From: Larix kaempferi
Lineage: Eukaryota > Streptophyta > Pinopsida > Pinales > Pinaceae
Assembly (NCBI GenBank): GCA_027924585.1
Contig: BSBM01000440.1
Coordinates: forward strand, 14,911,501 to 14,975,500
Direction of reading: 5' to 3'
DNA: 64,000 bases
Below, piece after piece: positions 13,271-25,485 of this stretch (positions are counted from its first letter, which is position 1; every line of letters begins with the position of its first letter). The notes below the pieces were generated by a model. It saw only the letters and a program-made list of their open reading frames with translations. It made no database searches and was not told where the DNA came from. The translations under genes and the position numbers were made by a program.

Positions 13271-14157
13271 TTAAATATATTTGGCTTCCTTATTTAAGTC
13301 TTTTGAATGCAAGGACACATGCAATGTAGGAAGACCTTCCTTGTTGTCACTTTCTAACAAGAGACATGCTGCTTTCTCTTCTTTGAGGTACATTACTTGC
13401 ATAGTGGCCATGGTTTCTGCAGTTATAACATTGAATGTGTGAAAATCCTTTTTCTTCTTTTGCTCTGAAACTGGACTTGATCTTTCACCTTTGCCTTTTC
13501 TACCAAAGCTCTTCTTTCCTTTTCCTTTTCCTTTCTTGGCATGAGCAGCAAGAGCTTGGATTTCTTCATGATGAGAGGCACGGGCATTGTTTCTGGCTAC
13601 AAGTCTGGTCTCTTCTTGTGTATAGTTTTCCCACAAACGATCAAACTTGGGTAGCTCAGATCTTCCACTCACACTTTGAATGAATGGTTCCCAAGAATGA
13701 GGGAGACCATTCAGAGCCATCATGACAAGTTCTCTATCTGCAATTATTTCTGCAATGGTTCCCAATTGATCCTTGATTTTTGAAATCTTCATGAACTAGG
13801 ATGCAATAGAATTTGATATGGTCATCTTCACATTTGAGAGTTGTTGTCTCAAGGCAAGAGCCCTATTGAAATTTGTATTCTCAAATAATTTCTTCAAGGT
13901 ATAAAACATGGATTTAACTGTCTTCTTTTTATAGATTTGAGGGATCAAATGATCTTGATCGAATCTATTAGAATCCTTCTTGTTTTGGCATCACTCTTCT
14001 TCCATTGAGCCTTTCCTGCTTCTTCATGTAGTTCTGTTGCTCCTTCTTCAACAAGGCTTAGAAGATCATTTTCTTTTAAGACAATAATTACTTTGGACTT
14101 CCATGAGCTAAAGTTGGAATCCCCATCAAGTCTATCTTCAACCTTGATGCTGGTCAT
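13271..14157 (-). pseudogene. TE2 copia gag (UBN2-type), degraded
   Basis: From 14157 leftward it reads MTSIKVEDRLDGDSNFSSWK, the typical N-terminus of a plant copia gag that binds the substrate-like groove region. A second block carries LNGLPHSWEPFIQSVSG, a hallmark of the UBN2 gag family. The two blocks are separated by nonsense codons near 13945 and 13795. A Lys/Gly-rich linker follows. A frameshift near 13440 precedes a zinc knuckle (CYNCRNHGHYASN), whose last cysteine is lost. Confidence 0.82.
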
Positions 14158-14540
14158 CTTAACTAAAGGCTGAAAACTGAGATATGAAGTTTGTTGCAGA
14201 AACCCTAGCAGGAGCTAGATCAAAAATGAAATTTGGAATTTGGAAAATTTGATTCCACAGATGGATGCACCCTCCTAGGGAAATTTGAGTAGCCCTCCTT
14301 TTCTTTTGGATCTATGTATAGAACAACTCACAAACCGAAACCCTAAGTTTTGTAGTTTTTGCATAATTTAGGTAAAAAACTAAAACTTCACCAAATTGGA
14401 TTTTTCCTCCACAGAAAGATGTGCCCTCCTAGGGCGAGGTTCCCAAGGACTCTTTTCAAGACAATCTATGGAGAGAAGGGTCCAAAGCTGGATTCCCTAG
14501 TTCCCGACAATGGCATCTATTCAACACTGCTACGATACCA

Positions 14541-15036
14541 TGTTAGATTTTAAGATATAATTTTCATCTCTTTGAACTTTAACTACAAATAAGGATCACT
14601 GAAAGAATAACAATGCACATAAATACACGAACACAAATAATTTACCCTGGGAAAACCCAAACACGGGAAAATACCAACCAACCTTTCTTATTCAGAGATT
14701 CAGTACAAAGTACAAGTACATCATATATAAAAGTGATCTAGAACAAGAGAGATCACATAGAAAGATGATACCAAAAAAAGAACCCCAGAAAACAGTCTTC
14801 TACAACCCTTGAGCGAACTTATTCCTTGCTTGAGCGAACTTGCTTGAATGATCAAATGAGGAGAACATCATCCTTTATTTATACCTGATTTTCGACTGAC
14901 TTTTTCACTGGGGCTGACTTGTCTATTTTGTTTGGGCTGACTTGTCTTCTAGAATAATAAATTACAATTTATTAATTGTTTTATGTTGGGCCGACTTGGC
15001 TAGTGAGGATACCTCATGTAGCTACAAACATCAACA
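14541..15036 (-). repeat. TE2 LTR
   Basis: It starts TGTTAG and ends TCAACA in plus-strand orientation, immediately right of a primer-site-like sequence (CGATACCA). A minus-strand TATA box (TATAAATAA, near 14876-14885) and GGGCCGACTT-type words resemble the other copia LTRs in the window. No partner LTR is present. Confidence 0.75.
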
Positions 15037-18000
15037 CCTTAGACTTGAAGCATGAATTCCTTCCTCCCTTATGCCCGAAAAATAAATGAAGGCATATTAA
15101 GTAGCTTCCAATAGAAGACTCCTTGTACCTGCTAAAAGTCAAAGTTGAAGACCAGTGGAAATTCAAAAAAAGGATCAAGGAAAGAAAAACTTCCCCATGA
15201 AATAAAGGCCTCAAAAAGCAAAGAAAATAAAAAAGGACAAGGTCTCAAATACAAAAGAAGTACAAGAAAGAAGAGTCCCATAAATCAAATGAAGACTAGT
15301 CCTTGAAGACCAAGTCCAAGTTGAAGCTACCAAGCAAATAAAGCAAAAAGGGGATGATGACTCTGATTGTTAAGGTCTAAGGGGGTAGTACCTCCTTACA
15401 ATTGACTCCCTTTGTGAGACACATCCCTAGTGTTTTGTCAAATGGTGAAGAACTCGACGTTTATGTTTTCCCCTCTTGTTAGGAATCCATTAGTCTCCTT
15501 GCACAAGAAATTCACTTGACCAACTTTGTTTAACCATAATTAAATCCACCTCGAAGGAGAAAATAACTCTTGTTAATGCCTTGATGTTGTCTTAGTACTA
15601 GTTAATGGGTAAATCATGCATCCCACGAACCTGTTTGAAGATATCCATGTAGTGGTATGTCATCATGCAAAGCATGACTAACTGTGTGATGAGTCAACTA
15701 TGGTGATTACTTGGATTCTTGTATATGTTCACATGGACACTCTTTGTTGCTGGTTCATCAGGGACATATGATAGAGATACACTTCATCAAGCCATTGTTT
15801 CATAGTTATCCAATCAGTATAGGGTTTTAAGTGTTAGTTTTTAGTGTTTCAAAGTGGTCAAATGGGGGTATGCCATATCTTGAGATGTAATTGGTATAAT
15901 TTCATTCATAGGATATTTTTGGATACCCATTTGGCCATTTACTTTAGGGATGTGCCATTGGATTGATTACTACTGCTATAGATCAGTCAATTCAGAAAAG
16001 GTGGTGGGGATTCCGTTAGTGACTACAGTGCAGATTTTCATGAACATACTTTCTTGAGAAAAACTCAATATTTTTTCGATAAGAGATATGTTCTGGATTC
16101 TTGGTCTGCACTTTCATCCTATGTACTTGCATGTCAGAATGCCCTCACATATTTGGCAAGATCTGAGGTCAAGTTAGCACTCTGTCAGCGGGATTCCTCC
16201 ATATTTTTATGGATGTGCATGTGAAGCTTCTATTTCAGCTCTTCACAATGTTTTGGTACTTTTGGGGATCCATTTCCCCCTACCACACAGATCTATGCTC
16301 AGTTTGTGAAACATTGTCTTCCTTGGCAATTTTCCAAGCAGTGAGTGTTTATACAAGCTTATTTTCAGCACTTGGTTTAATTATGGCTAACTATGGTTTT
16401 TCATTAAAAAATTTCTAAGTCTATGTCTAATTAATCAATGAGGATTAAAAAATGCACTTGAGCTTATAATTTCACATTGAGATTGCACTTTTTGACTAAA
16501 TGAGGAAAATTAAATTATTTTGCTTAAGTTAATTGAGTTAATTGGAGCATGGCACACATGTTGAGGCAAAGTTAGATGATTTGGCATAGTGGCACACATG
16601 TGGAGGAATCTTGATGGTTAAAGAGGAACATCTCAACTCAAGACTAAGTCCTAGCCCTTGATCTTGTTCCTCTTCACTTAGCCCTTTTTTTTTCACACGT
16701 GTGCCACTCAAAGAATTCCTCAAAGGCAATGATTTAGCATTTTCTTGGATTGAGAAAGAAACCCATGGTATTTTCCCTTGGTATTGACCCATGGTATTGT
16801 TATCACACCATAGTAGCTGGGCTACTAGTTTTGCTTAGCAGATATCTGCACTTTTCAGAGCTTGGATTTTTCAGAGATTCGCTATGATGAGCTTATTATT
16901 TGTGATCACTCATGGATCAAAGCAGTATATTATGTCAGATTTTTGTTAGACCTTGTGCCAAGGCTGAACCTTGGGAGTTCAGAATTGATGACCGATGTGA
17001 CCCTTTGTCCATACCGTTTCAGTTCAGTTCCTAGTGATGTTATTGCAGCAGTGTTTTAGATGATTTATGATGATTATGATTATGATGTGATATGACTTAT
17101 CGACTTCTGATTATTGACTATGGATTATTATCTTGTTGTTTTAGTCATCTTCACAACATTAGCTTGGTATATGATTCAGGACATGGGAATATTATTTAAA
17201 ACTAAAATTGAATATCTTGGATGATATTATAACTATTAATGGATGTATTACTTGCACATTTAGGTTTCTTGACAAAACCCACCGATTTTACTACCCTCCT
17301 ATGCATAGATATGGTATTTCTTGACATTATTTGTCTGCTAGCTTAGGCACCACATTCATTTGATTTCGTCCATCCATGACCTTCCCGATTTGGCTTTCAC
17401 CTTTGACTTTCCTTTCTTGACCTTTTTATTATTGAGGACTTCCCCATTTCTACCTCTGTGTTGGACTGCAACCATGTTTGTTTGGTGTCTTGGCTCTGAG
17501 TTGGTGACAAAAATTGCCTTTGGTGAGTTGGATTGTAGACCTAAATCATTCTAGTCGGTTGTCTCGATGTTTGGCACTGGCAGAAGCCCCCCTAGTCACT
17601 TGAGATGTTGTTGGCTAAAGCTGAAAGCTCATGTACTACTTTGTATTGAAAATCTTTATAAATTCGCACATGGAAAATGCAAACTCTAGAATGTGTTTCT
17701 TAACACATGTGAGTAAAGGGCAAAAGCAATGAAATGCTAAAAATACTCCCCGAAGAGTATACAAAAGGTCCAAAAAGCAAATGTTACTTAAAAGTTATAT
17801 CTATTATTGCTGACCTTGTATATGTATAAACATGACTTGGATGCAAGCTGCAACTAGTTGTGCTTTTTAGCACATATGGAATCCGAAGGGTGATGTAGGA
17901 CAAAACGGCCATGAAATGAAATGAATGATCCTAATGAACTTGGATCAAGCTGATGTAGACATGGTGCCTAAGTTGAATAAGCACTCTCTAAACAAATTAT

Positions 18001-20191
18001 CCATTTGTGAGGCACAGCCCTTCCCCATGTTATTTGTCTGACACCGAGTGTAGCTTCCCCTTTTCCCCGTCCAAAGTGTCACCTATTTGAGTTTGGTCAA
18101 GTTATCCCCTTTGCCCAACCTTGTCTTAGCCTTCACCCTTAGCTAGCAGTTAGACCATGTCCAATGGGTGAGTCTGTCATTACAGCTCTTATGCAAGTAA
18201 AGTATAAATAACATTAAATATCTGTATCTATTAAACTGCCATGGAATGATGATGTACTTTAAGTTAAGCTGTGAGTATTATTAAAGGAACATGTCTTCGT
18301 CTATTGATATAATTTGTCCTTGGTTGTATTTTGACCTAGTCAAACCTAGTTTGACTATGGTCATTCTTGGGATTCGTGATGATGTGGGACATATATTCTT
18401 ATGGATGATGATTGATGGTCCCACATACTCTTGTTGATGATACCATATAGTGGACATATGATTCAGATGGTGATTGATGCACTTCAGTAGTTTTTATTAT
18501 TATTTTAGATCATCAGATTATTCACTGTCCATGTATGGTGGACCCTACAGTTGACCCCTCAGGTCAACCCATGGTGTATGAGTATACATTTATAGTAGAT
18601 TTGGGTCTTCTAGATACATTGAGACACTTATCATTCAGTTCCGGGCATTTCTGACAGTGATAGATGCAGTTATCCACTTGTTGACCAGATTTGAGGTTGT
18701 TTTCCCAGCCTGTCCAACAGGGGCCATGAGAGGTCAGTTCACCTAGGGCGATGTATGAGGAGGGGGTGGTCCAGCCACTTGATTTTACCATTATACCCCC
18801 CTCCTAGAGAGCCCAGTGGGCTCATTTTGACAGCGCAGGCACTCCTGGTGTCAGTTTGGGCAGCTTCATAGTTACTGAGGTGGATAAAAAATGCAATAAA
18901 AGGGTCACTCAGGAATTCGATTTGGGAAATTGAGGAAAGTTTTTGCCACTTGGTCTTCACAGAGGTCTTCCAAGGTGAAGCCCCTTCTTCCAGCTAGATA
19001 TCATCAGTCATTGGGGTCCACAGTGGCCACAGGAGGCCATTTACTGCATGTCTCTATCAGTTTTGGAGACAAGATTTGATCATTTGTATTAGCATGGACA
19101 CATTATTTTATATTATTGTGCCATGGGGATGAGCTAGCAAGGATTGATACCTCCTAGCCCCACCATGAGCTTATTGAGTCATGTCCTGGTCATATGAGGT
19201 GGGCCCATGTGTCTTAGCCCCCTTCTAGTGATGACGTCACGCTCCATGAGTCACTTTAGGCTATGACGTCATCCCTCTTTTGAGTGATCCATGTGATATG
19301 ATGTATAGGCTCATCTTAGCCATTGATTAGATTATGAGATCTTTTAATCTCAACCACTCATCTTGTTGTATTGTAAAGTGGTTTTGAGATTTAGGGTTTT
19401 GGTCTTTATTATCCTATATAAGGAGGAGACCCCCCTATTGTAAAAGCACCTTTGGATCTCTTGAATATTGGAATAGAATACTTCTTTGTCGAGCTACTTC
19501 TCTTGTCTTGTGGATTCTTTTGCACTTTGAATATACAGTATCTCTTCTATGTATCATTGTGGATCTTGGGGGGCTACATGTTGTTTTCTTGCAGGGAGGC
19601 CGAATTGGTGGAGAGGAGGATGATTTGAAGAGGGTTATTGTTGGAGGGATCCAGATATTCTCTATTGGGTTGATCTTGGTGACAGGGAGTATCATTATTG
19701 TATCTTTGTGACATAGTTGATGCTTTCTATTACATCTCTTCATCATTTTCATAATTTTCTTACTTGGCTTGTTTCACTTGATCTTGTCTTGTAGGAGGAG
19801 GACGATTTGGCATCTTTGGAGGAGGACGTTTTGGCTCGGAGCATTAAGATCTCACCCTTGAATATACACATAGGGGAATGCTATCAATTTGCAAAGTGGC
19901 CACACGCAATTGAGGTAAGTTCTTCAAGGTATGTACCTAGATCCATCCATTCTTCTTCATTGGTCATAAAACCCTTAAAATCAAAACCCTCATTTTTCTA
20001 TTTTCTTAGATCTACTTGGATCTAGCTTGGCTTTGGGTATAATAAAAAGAACCCACCTCTATAGAATCCACAACAATTCAAATTTATAGTTTGGTGGCAT
20101 TTGGCCTTCATTTGACCCTTCCCCCAAAGCACTTAGCCTTCCTTGGGTGAGGTCACACTCCTTGGGAGGGTGAGGTTGCACTCCTTGGGTG
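15037..20191. other. No recognised gene; possible 3' end and giant LTR of an unknown gypsy element
   Basis: 15037-15360 is purine-rich, like the end of a retrotransposon internal region. TGTTAAGGTCTAAGGGGG near 15368 could start a long LTR. The rest is AT-rich, with short open frames that resemble nothing known. A promoter-like cluster is at 19232-19422. The sequence would continue at 25486 and 32202 once TE3 and TE4 are removed. The LTR reading is inference. Confidence 0.3.
19232..19422 (+). promoter_or_regulatory. bZIP-site cluster upstream of a TATA box
   Basis: Two perfect TGACGTCA palindromes (19232-19239 and 19264-19271) flank a TGAGTCA (19247-19253). CCTATATAAGG follows at 19413-19423. 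bZIP factors bind such sites in plants. No gene is recognisable downstream, so this may be the U3 promoter of an unidentified LTR. Confidence 0.5.
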
Positions 20192-20241
20192 TGTTGATGT
20201 ATATGTAACTTCGGAATGTATTTCATATATGTATATTGTAC

Positions 20242-20330
20242 TCCTATAGAGATGGTATTATTCCTCTATACGGAAGTGTTTGTATTCCTATAGAGATGTT
20301 ATTATTCCTCTATACGGAAGTGTCGTCATT
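20242..20330 (+). repeat. 44-bp duplicated U3 module with inverted arms
   Basis: TCCTATAGAGATG begins each of two copies 44 bp apart. Each has TATAGAG and CTCTATA as inverted arms. TE10 has one copy. Comparable GGAGATGTT...CCTCC modules occur in the TE5, TE7 and TE9 LTRs. Confidence 0.8.
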
Positions 20331-20517
20331 TATATTATAAGTGTCGTAAATTATACTTGACGGGTTATTAGACCACCTTGTTGGGGTCGGCCCTGTATAA
20401 GTCATGTGGGTCAAAGGGTTATTAGACCACCCTATTGGGTGTCAGCCCAGTCAGCAATGTGTTATGTGGTTAAGTTGAGGCCGACCTAGTAAAGGTTATT
20501 AGGCAAGTCAAGTCAAG

Positions 20518-20526
20518 TATAAATAG
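20518..20526 (+). promoter_or_regulatory. TE3 LTR TATA box
   Basis: TATAAATAG, with the same sequence context as the boxes at 63144 (TE10), 45575-45582 (TE7, minus) and 60626-60633 (TE9, minus). Confidence 0.7.
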
Positions 20527-20834
20527 AGTGTGGGGGGCACTCTATTTTATCATTCTATTCTCTCTCACACTCTTTGGAGAGTGGCGCACTTGTGGAGGAG
20601 GAGAAGCTACTGCTAGGAGATGTCTATATCTTATGCTTGGGTTTTATCATTGCTCCATCTATCTCTGAGGAAGTTATTGGGGTTTTTCACCTTTATGGTT
20701 TTCCCCAAGTAAATTTTGTGTCTCTTGTATGTTTGCATTATTGTCCATGATTGATATGCTGTAGATATGCTATACATGTTGTTCTCTCAGTTAATATCCT
20801 AGATCAGGTCGAAGTAAATTCTGTAAAACTAACA

Positions 20835-20846
20835 TGGTATTAGAGC
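20835..20846 (+). other. TE3 primer binding site
   Basis: TGGTATTAGAGC directly follows the LTR. It differs at one base from the standard initiator-Met tRNA complement TGGTATCAGAGC. Confidence 0.8.
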
Positions 20847-23640
20847 TAGCCTGAAAGAAGGCATGGTATGGCATGTATGACACTTGTTGCACTTGCGATG
20901 TTAGGGATTGATATAGAAAAAACCAGTCATCGTAGCACTTTCGCTATCAATCCATTTTGGTGAAGTTTTCGGATTTGAAACTTTTACAGGTCGAAGATCA
21001 GATCCCCATGTACCTTTTATCCAAAGGACAACTCCTAATTCATTGTAATTTGTGTTTTATGATCTGTACAATCTAGGGTTTTTGCCTCTTCCATATTTGA
21101 GTCATAAACAGGTGACCTAGGAAAAAAGGTCATAACTTGGTATAGGAAGCTCCAAATGAAATTTCGTAAAAAGTGACAGGTAGGGCATGGACTGTACTTT
21201 CACAGGCTGAAGGTTCAGAGGCCGAAAGTGAATCAGTGACACGTGGCACTCCGCACAAGTTTGCTCTCCTGTTTTATCTTATAAACAGGTCACGTTGCGA
21301 CATTTGGCATAACTCTCTCTCAGAGAATCCAATTGAGGTCGGATTTGTGGGGTTGGAAAGATGACAGGTTGGGCTACCACAGGTAGAAGTTTCAGATCCT
21401 GTGGATTCGTAGTTTCAGACTTACACCAGAAATAATCAGTGCATATTTCTGTCAAAACAGAATTGGATTTTGAGCACCTTCATTCATGGCTCCGGGAATT
21501 AGGGTTTCAGAGAAAGTTGGAATTTTTGTAATCAGAGACCACGGTTGAATGCTACTATTCAAATCGAAATTTAGAGACCAAGATCAATTTTTTTGGTTGG
21601 GCAGAAGGCCGGGCTTGATCAAACCCTAGTTTGGGACTTTGATCGGAAAAGTGGAAAATTAGAGCTTCTACAAAAGTTGGAATTTTTGAAGTCCGTGACC
21701 ACGGCTAGAAGATCCTCAGAAAAATAGAAGTTTAGAGCTTTGGATAGAACCTGTTGGTTGGGAAGAAGGGTGGGCTTTATCAAACCCTAGTTCAGGATCC
21801 TGTCTAGAAGATCCAGAAGTTGCAAAGGCAATTTTGAGGGGTGAAACTTTGCAGTTTTCAAATTCTGAGTATACCAGCTTGATCAGCACATCAAGGCGCA
21901 TCTTTCTATGCTTTTAGAAGTTTGAAATTCAAAGTTTGAATTTTTAGGGTTTCTCTGACAAACCCTAATCTAGCTCCATATCCAGTTTGTGCAAATCAAG
22001 TGGATTGGGTTAATCCTAGAAGAGAATCGTTTGGTCACCTGCATAAGTGAAGAAGTTCCTATTTCAGAGGGAGATAAGGCTAAGGCCTTACATAAGAAGA
22101 TTACAAGCAATCTCGATAGGTATGACTTACAGGTATGTTTCAAATTATGTTCATGATTAAGTTTATGATATGTTTGTCTTCATATCATTACAGTTAGTAC
22201 AATCTTGATTAATTACTAGACTTGTCGTATCACCTTAATAAAATTATGAATACATGATAGAAGATATTCATTGATTAAGGTTTTGACACTTATGATTGTA
22301 CTAATGCATTGTGACGTTGTATGAGGTTTATGTTGTTCGCTAACATGAAAGGTACACCAAGAAAGACAAATCATGTTCTACGTCAAGAACATGTGATCAT
22401 GGTGACATGAAGACAAAGATTCATCCATTGTCATGGATCACATAAAAGATCTACTTACGAGGTATGTATAACTTGGTTCTACAATGGTTAACTTATGAGA
22501 GATGCAGGTTACTAGCACAAGTCATTGAAGAGAACCAGAAGACATCATGCGGGTATGTTAGACATAACTAGCTAACATAGTAATCCAGGTATGTTTTTCC
22601 TATATCAAGTTAGAATATTACCTTGTGTTAGGATCCCTTATATAAGTATACTTGGTATGATTGGTTATGTTTATTCATAAAGTTAGAAATGTAATAAATC
22701 AAAGGTTTATGCATATTATGTCTCTTATCTTGATTGATGATTTGACTAACCAGAAGAGTCCTATCATCAAATAAGAATATGCATGAGTAAAAGAAGTCTT
22801 CCCTGAAAGCTTGAATACTAATGTTTGTTATTTGTGTTTGAAATGATTGTGACTATACATGTTTAAGATTATTTTGTTTTGATAGTATTAAGATTATACT
22901 AATAAATGTGTGATTATGTATGAGACCTCGAGAATAACACAATGATGATACTAATAAGCATGCATAGTGATTAAGGATGGATATAAGTTCAAGGATAGGT
23001 AATCCAGGAAGCAAATATCAAGAGGGAGCACACTTCAGTAGTTTATGCAAGGATGTAGATATTCAGAGGGAGTTGACCACTTCTCACAATCCACATTAGA
23101 ATGGAGTTACAGAAAGGAAGCAAATACTGAGAGGGAGTCAACCCTACAACCAAACAAAGATAAGTATTTTAATTGTCATTTATTGCATATTTGTTTGTTT
23201 AAATAATATTGTTGAATGATGTATGTGCCTATGTTCCTAGACTTAGGGTGTGTATTATGCATATTAGAATAATTGCATTAATGAACAGTATACTACTAAT
23301 TTGCATATGATGGGTAAGTGGCCTATGGCACTGTACAACATTCCATTGCTACTTATCTAGAATGAAACCTCTTTGTTGACATATTGGGAGTTGTGCACAC
23401 TCTTAACAATGTTCTGGTAGAGATTGGAAGGCATCTAGAAAGTTACAGGATATGGATAAATGTTGTATTGAAACATTGGCTAAAGATAATTGCATGACTG
23501 TATGACATATTTATTCAGATGTAAGAATTTGTTTTGAAAACTATGAGATGTTTCTAATCATGCAATTTAACTTGTTTTGTAGGAAAGATCGTATACCATC
23601 ACCTACTAAAGAAGGACTACAACATTTGTTCAACAACAAC
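20847..23640 (+). other. TE3 long untranslated leader
   Basis: About 2.8 kb without recognisable gag. The 21160-21370 block (with ACACGTGGCACTCC and TAACTCTCTCTCAGAGAA) matches single copies in TE7 and the 177-bp array in TE9. Splice-donor-like AGGTATG sites occur at about 22117, 22132, 22460 and 22588, plus GGGTATGT at 22551. All but the first have counterparts in the same order in TE7 and TE9. A non-AUG open frame of 63 codons at 21173-21364 is conserved in length but is not called a gene. Confidence 0.7.
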
Positions 23641-23659
23641 GTTATCTATTGAAAATATT

Positions 23660-25131
23660 GAAGATATTGAAGTTCCCAGGATCTGGGAAGAATGCCATGA
23701 TCGAGGAGTACCAGTCAATCATGAAGATGTTTGGGATGCAGTCCCAAGACCTGAAGAGAAGTCTGTAGTGACTTCCAAGTGGATCTACAAGATCAAGCAT
23801 GCTGCAGATGGCGGCATAAATAAATACAAAGAAAGATTTGTAGCTTGTGGAAAGAAGGAATAGACTATGAAGAAACTTTTGCTCATGTAACCAGGTACAC
23901 TTCCATTGGATCAGTACTTGCTCTGGCTGTAGCGATGAAATGGAAGATACACCAGATGGATGTCAAGACAACCTTCTTGAATGGTGTAGTCGAAGAGGAA
24001 GTGTATGTGGAGCAACCACTTGGTTTTGAGACACATGATGGGAAGTCATATATGTGCATAACTTGGTATGGTAGGATAGACAACTTTCTATCCAGTTTGG
24101 GCTTTACCAAGAGTAAAGCGGATTCCAACCTTTACTACAAGGTTGAGGAAGGCAATCCAGTGATACTACTTTTGTATGCGGATAACCTATTTGTTACAGG
24201 TGAGGATAGATTGATTGCCGACATGCATTGGAAGCTTGCTGCCGAGTTTGAGATGAAGGACTTGGGGATGATGCACTATTTTCTAGGCATGGATGTGTGG
24301 CAAAGTACAAATGGAATCTTCCTTGGACAAGGGAAGTATGCAGTGGAGATCTTGAAGAGGTTCGGGATGATGGACTGCAAGGACATGGCCACACCTATGG
24401 CATCGAACTTGAAGCTTCTGTGTGATGCTTCATCTGATCCGGCTGATGTCACTGTTTATCGTCAGATGATTGGGTCCTTGATGTACCTAACGAACATGAG
24501 ACCAGATATTTGCTTTGCGGTGAACACATTGAGCCAGTTCCTGACGGATCCCAGAGGTGTTCATCTGGTTGCTGTAAAGCATATTCTGAGGTACCTGAAG
24601 GGTACAGTTGATTATGGGCTCAAGTATGATGCGAATCAAAAGTTTAACCTGCAGGGTTATGTTGATTTAGATTGGGCAGTGTTGCAGATAGGAAGAGCAC
24701 ATCTGGGTGTTGCTTCAGTATGGGATCAAGTGTGATCTCTTGGTTTAGCAAGAAGAAGTTCTGCGTAGCACTGAGTACAGCCGAAGCAGAGTATGTTGCA
24801 GTTTGTTCGGCGAGTTGCGAGGCAGTATGGCTCCGGAAGCTACTGTCTGAGTTATTTGATCTCCCGCTGGAGGCTACTGACATATTTTGTGATAACTAGA
24901 GTTGTGTGAAGCTATCTGAGAACCCGGTGTTCCACGACAGGCGAAGCACATTGAGATCAAATATCACTATATCAGGGATATGGTGCAGAGAGGAGCAGTG
25001 AAACTCCTGTATGTTGCGATGGATGAGCAGATTGCATATGTGCTGACGAAACCACTAGCCAGAGTGAAGTTCGAATACTTCAGAGGGAGGCTTGGTGTTC
25101 TTCAGATTGACGACACTTCGAGGAAGAAGTG
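23660..25131 (+). pseudogene. TE3 copia RT-RNase H, degraded
   Basis: RT begins near VWDAVPRPEEKSVV (about 23728), with KWIYKIKHAADG. A lesion near 23845 removes the usual FSQ triplet and shifts the frame. Then EGIDYEETF, QMDVKTTFLNG and the active site YADNLF, where YVDDL is expected. GSLMYLTNMRPDICFAVN and SKADSNLYY are clear copia signatures. A frameshift near 24675 precedes RNase H (DRKSTSGCCFSMGSSVISW, LSTAEAEYVA, then a nonsense codon at 24897). Pol ends near LARVKFEYF, but there is no integrase or gag upstream. Confidence 0.9.
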
Positions 25132-25199
25132 ATTGACACATTTGCTGGAGCCATTCCAAGCATGATGAGAGGAGGATCCTTCCCATGGCTGTGGAGAGG

Positions 25200-25485
25200 A
25201 TCATTATATTCTCTCTCACACTCTTTGGAGAGTGGCGCACTTGTGGAGGAGGAGAAGCTGCTGCTAGGAGATGTCTATCTCTTATGCTTGGGTTGTATCA
25301 TTGCTTTATCTATCTCTGAAGAAGTTATTGGGGTTTTTCACCTTTATGGTTTTCCCCAAGTAAACTTTGTGTCTCTTGTCTGCTTGCATTATTGTCCATG
25401 ATTGATATGTTGTAGATATGCTGTACATGTTGTTCTCTCAGTTAAGATCCTAGATCAGATTGAAGTAAATTCTGAAAAACTAACA
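25200..25485 (+). repeat. TE3 3' LTR, truncated
   Basis: It matches 20549-20834 along its full 286 bp, with roughly 16 differences by eye. The first 357 bp of the LTR and the polypurine tract are missing, so pol runs almost directly into R/U5-like sequence. Confidence 0.9.

Larger units (their letters stand above)
13271..15036 (-). mobile_element. TE2: Ty1/copia fragment (5' LTR, primer site, gag)
   Basis: Read on the minus strand: a 496-bp LTR (15036 to 14541), a primer-site-like sequence starting TGGTATC (14540 down to about 14529), an untranslated stretch and a gag remnant. Protease, integrase, RT and the second LTR are absent, so the element is truncated near 13271. Confidence 0.8.
20192..20834 (+). 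repeat. TE3 5' LTR
   Basis: It runs from TGTTGATG to CTAACA before the primer site. The TATA box TATAAATAG is at 20518-20526. A 44-bp direct duplication is at 20242-20330, and GGTTATTAGACCACC occurs twice near 20360-20440. The start is closely similar to TE10's LTR. Confidence 0.9.
20192..25485 (+). mobile_element. TE3: defective Ty1/copia element
   Basis: A 643-bp 5' LTR, primer site, 2.8 kb leader, RT-RNase H pseudogene and a 3' LTR lacking its first 357 bp. GGGTG precedes the element and GGGAG follows, an imperfect 5-bp target duplication. Gag, protease and integrase are absent, so this copy would have needed proteins supplied in trans. The leader is homologous to those of TE7 and TE9. 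Confidence 0.88.

Noticed and set aside
21173-21364. 63-codon leader ORF shared by TE3, TE7 and TE9 as a real gene
   Set aside because: The frame starts at GTG rather than AUG in all three and there is no protein match. Kept only as part of the 177-bp block finding.
24194-24394. Minus-strand ORF in TE3 RT
   Set aside because: Antisense shadow of the RT frame.
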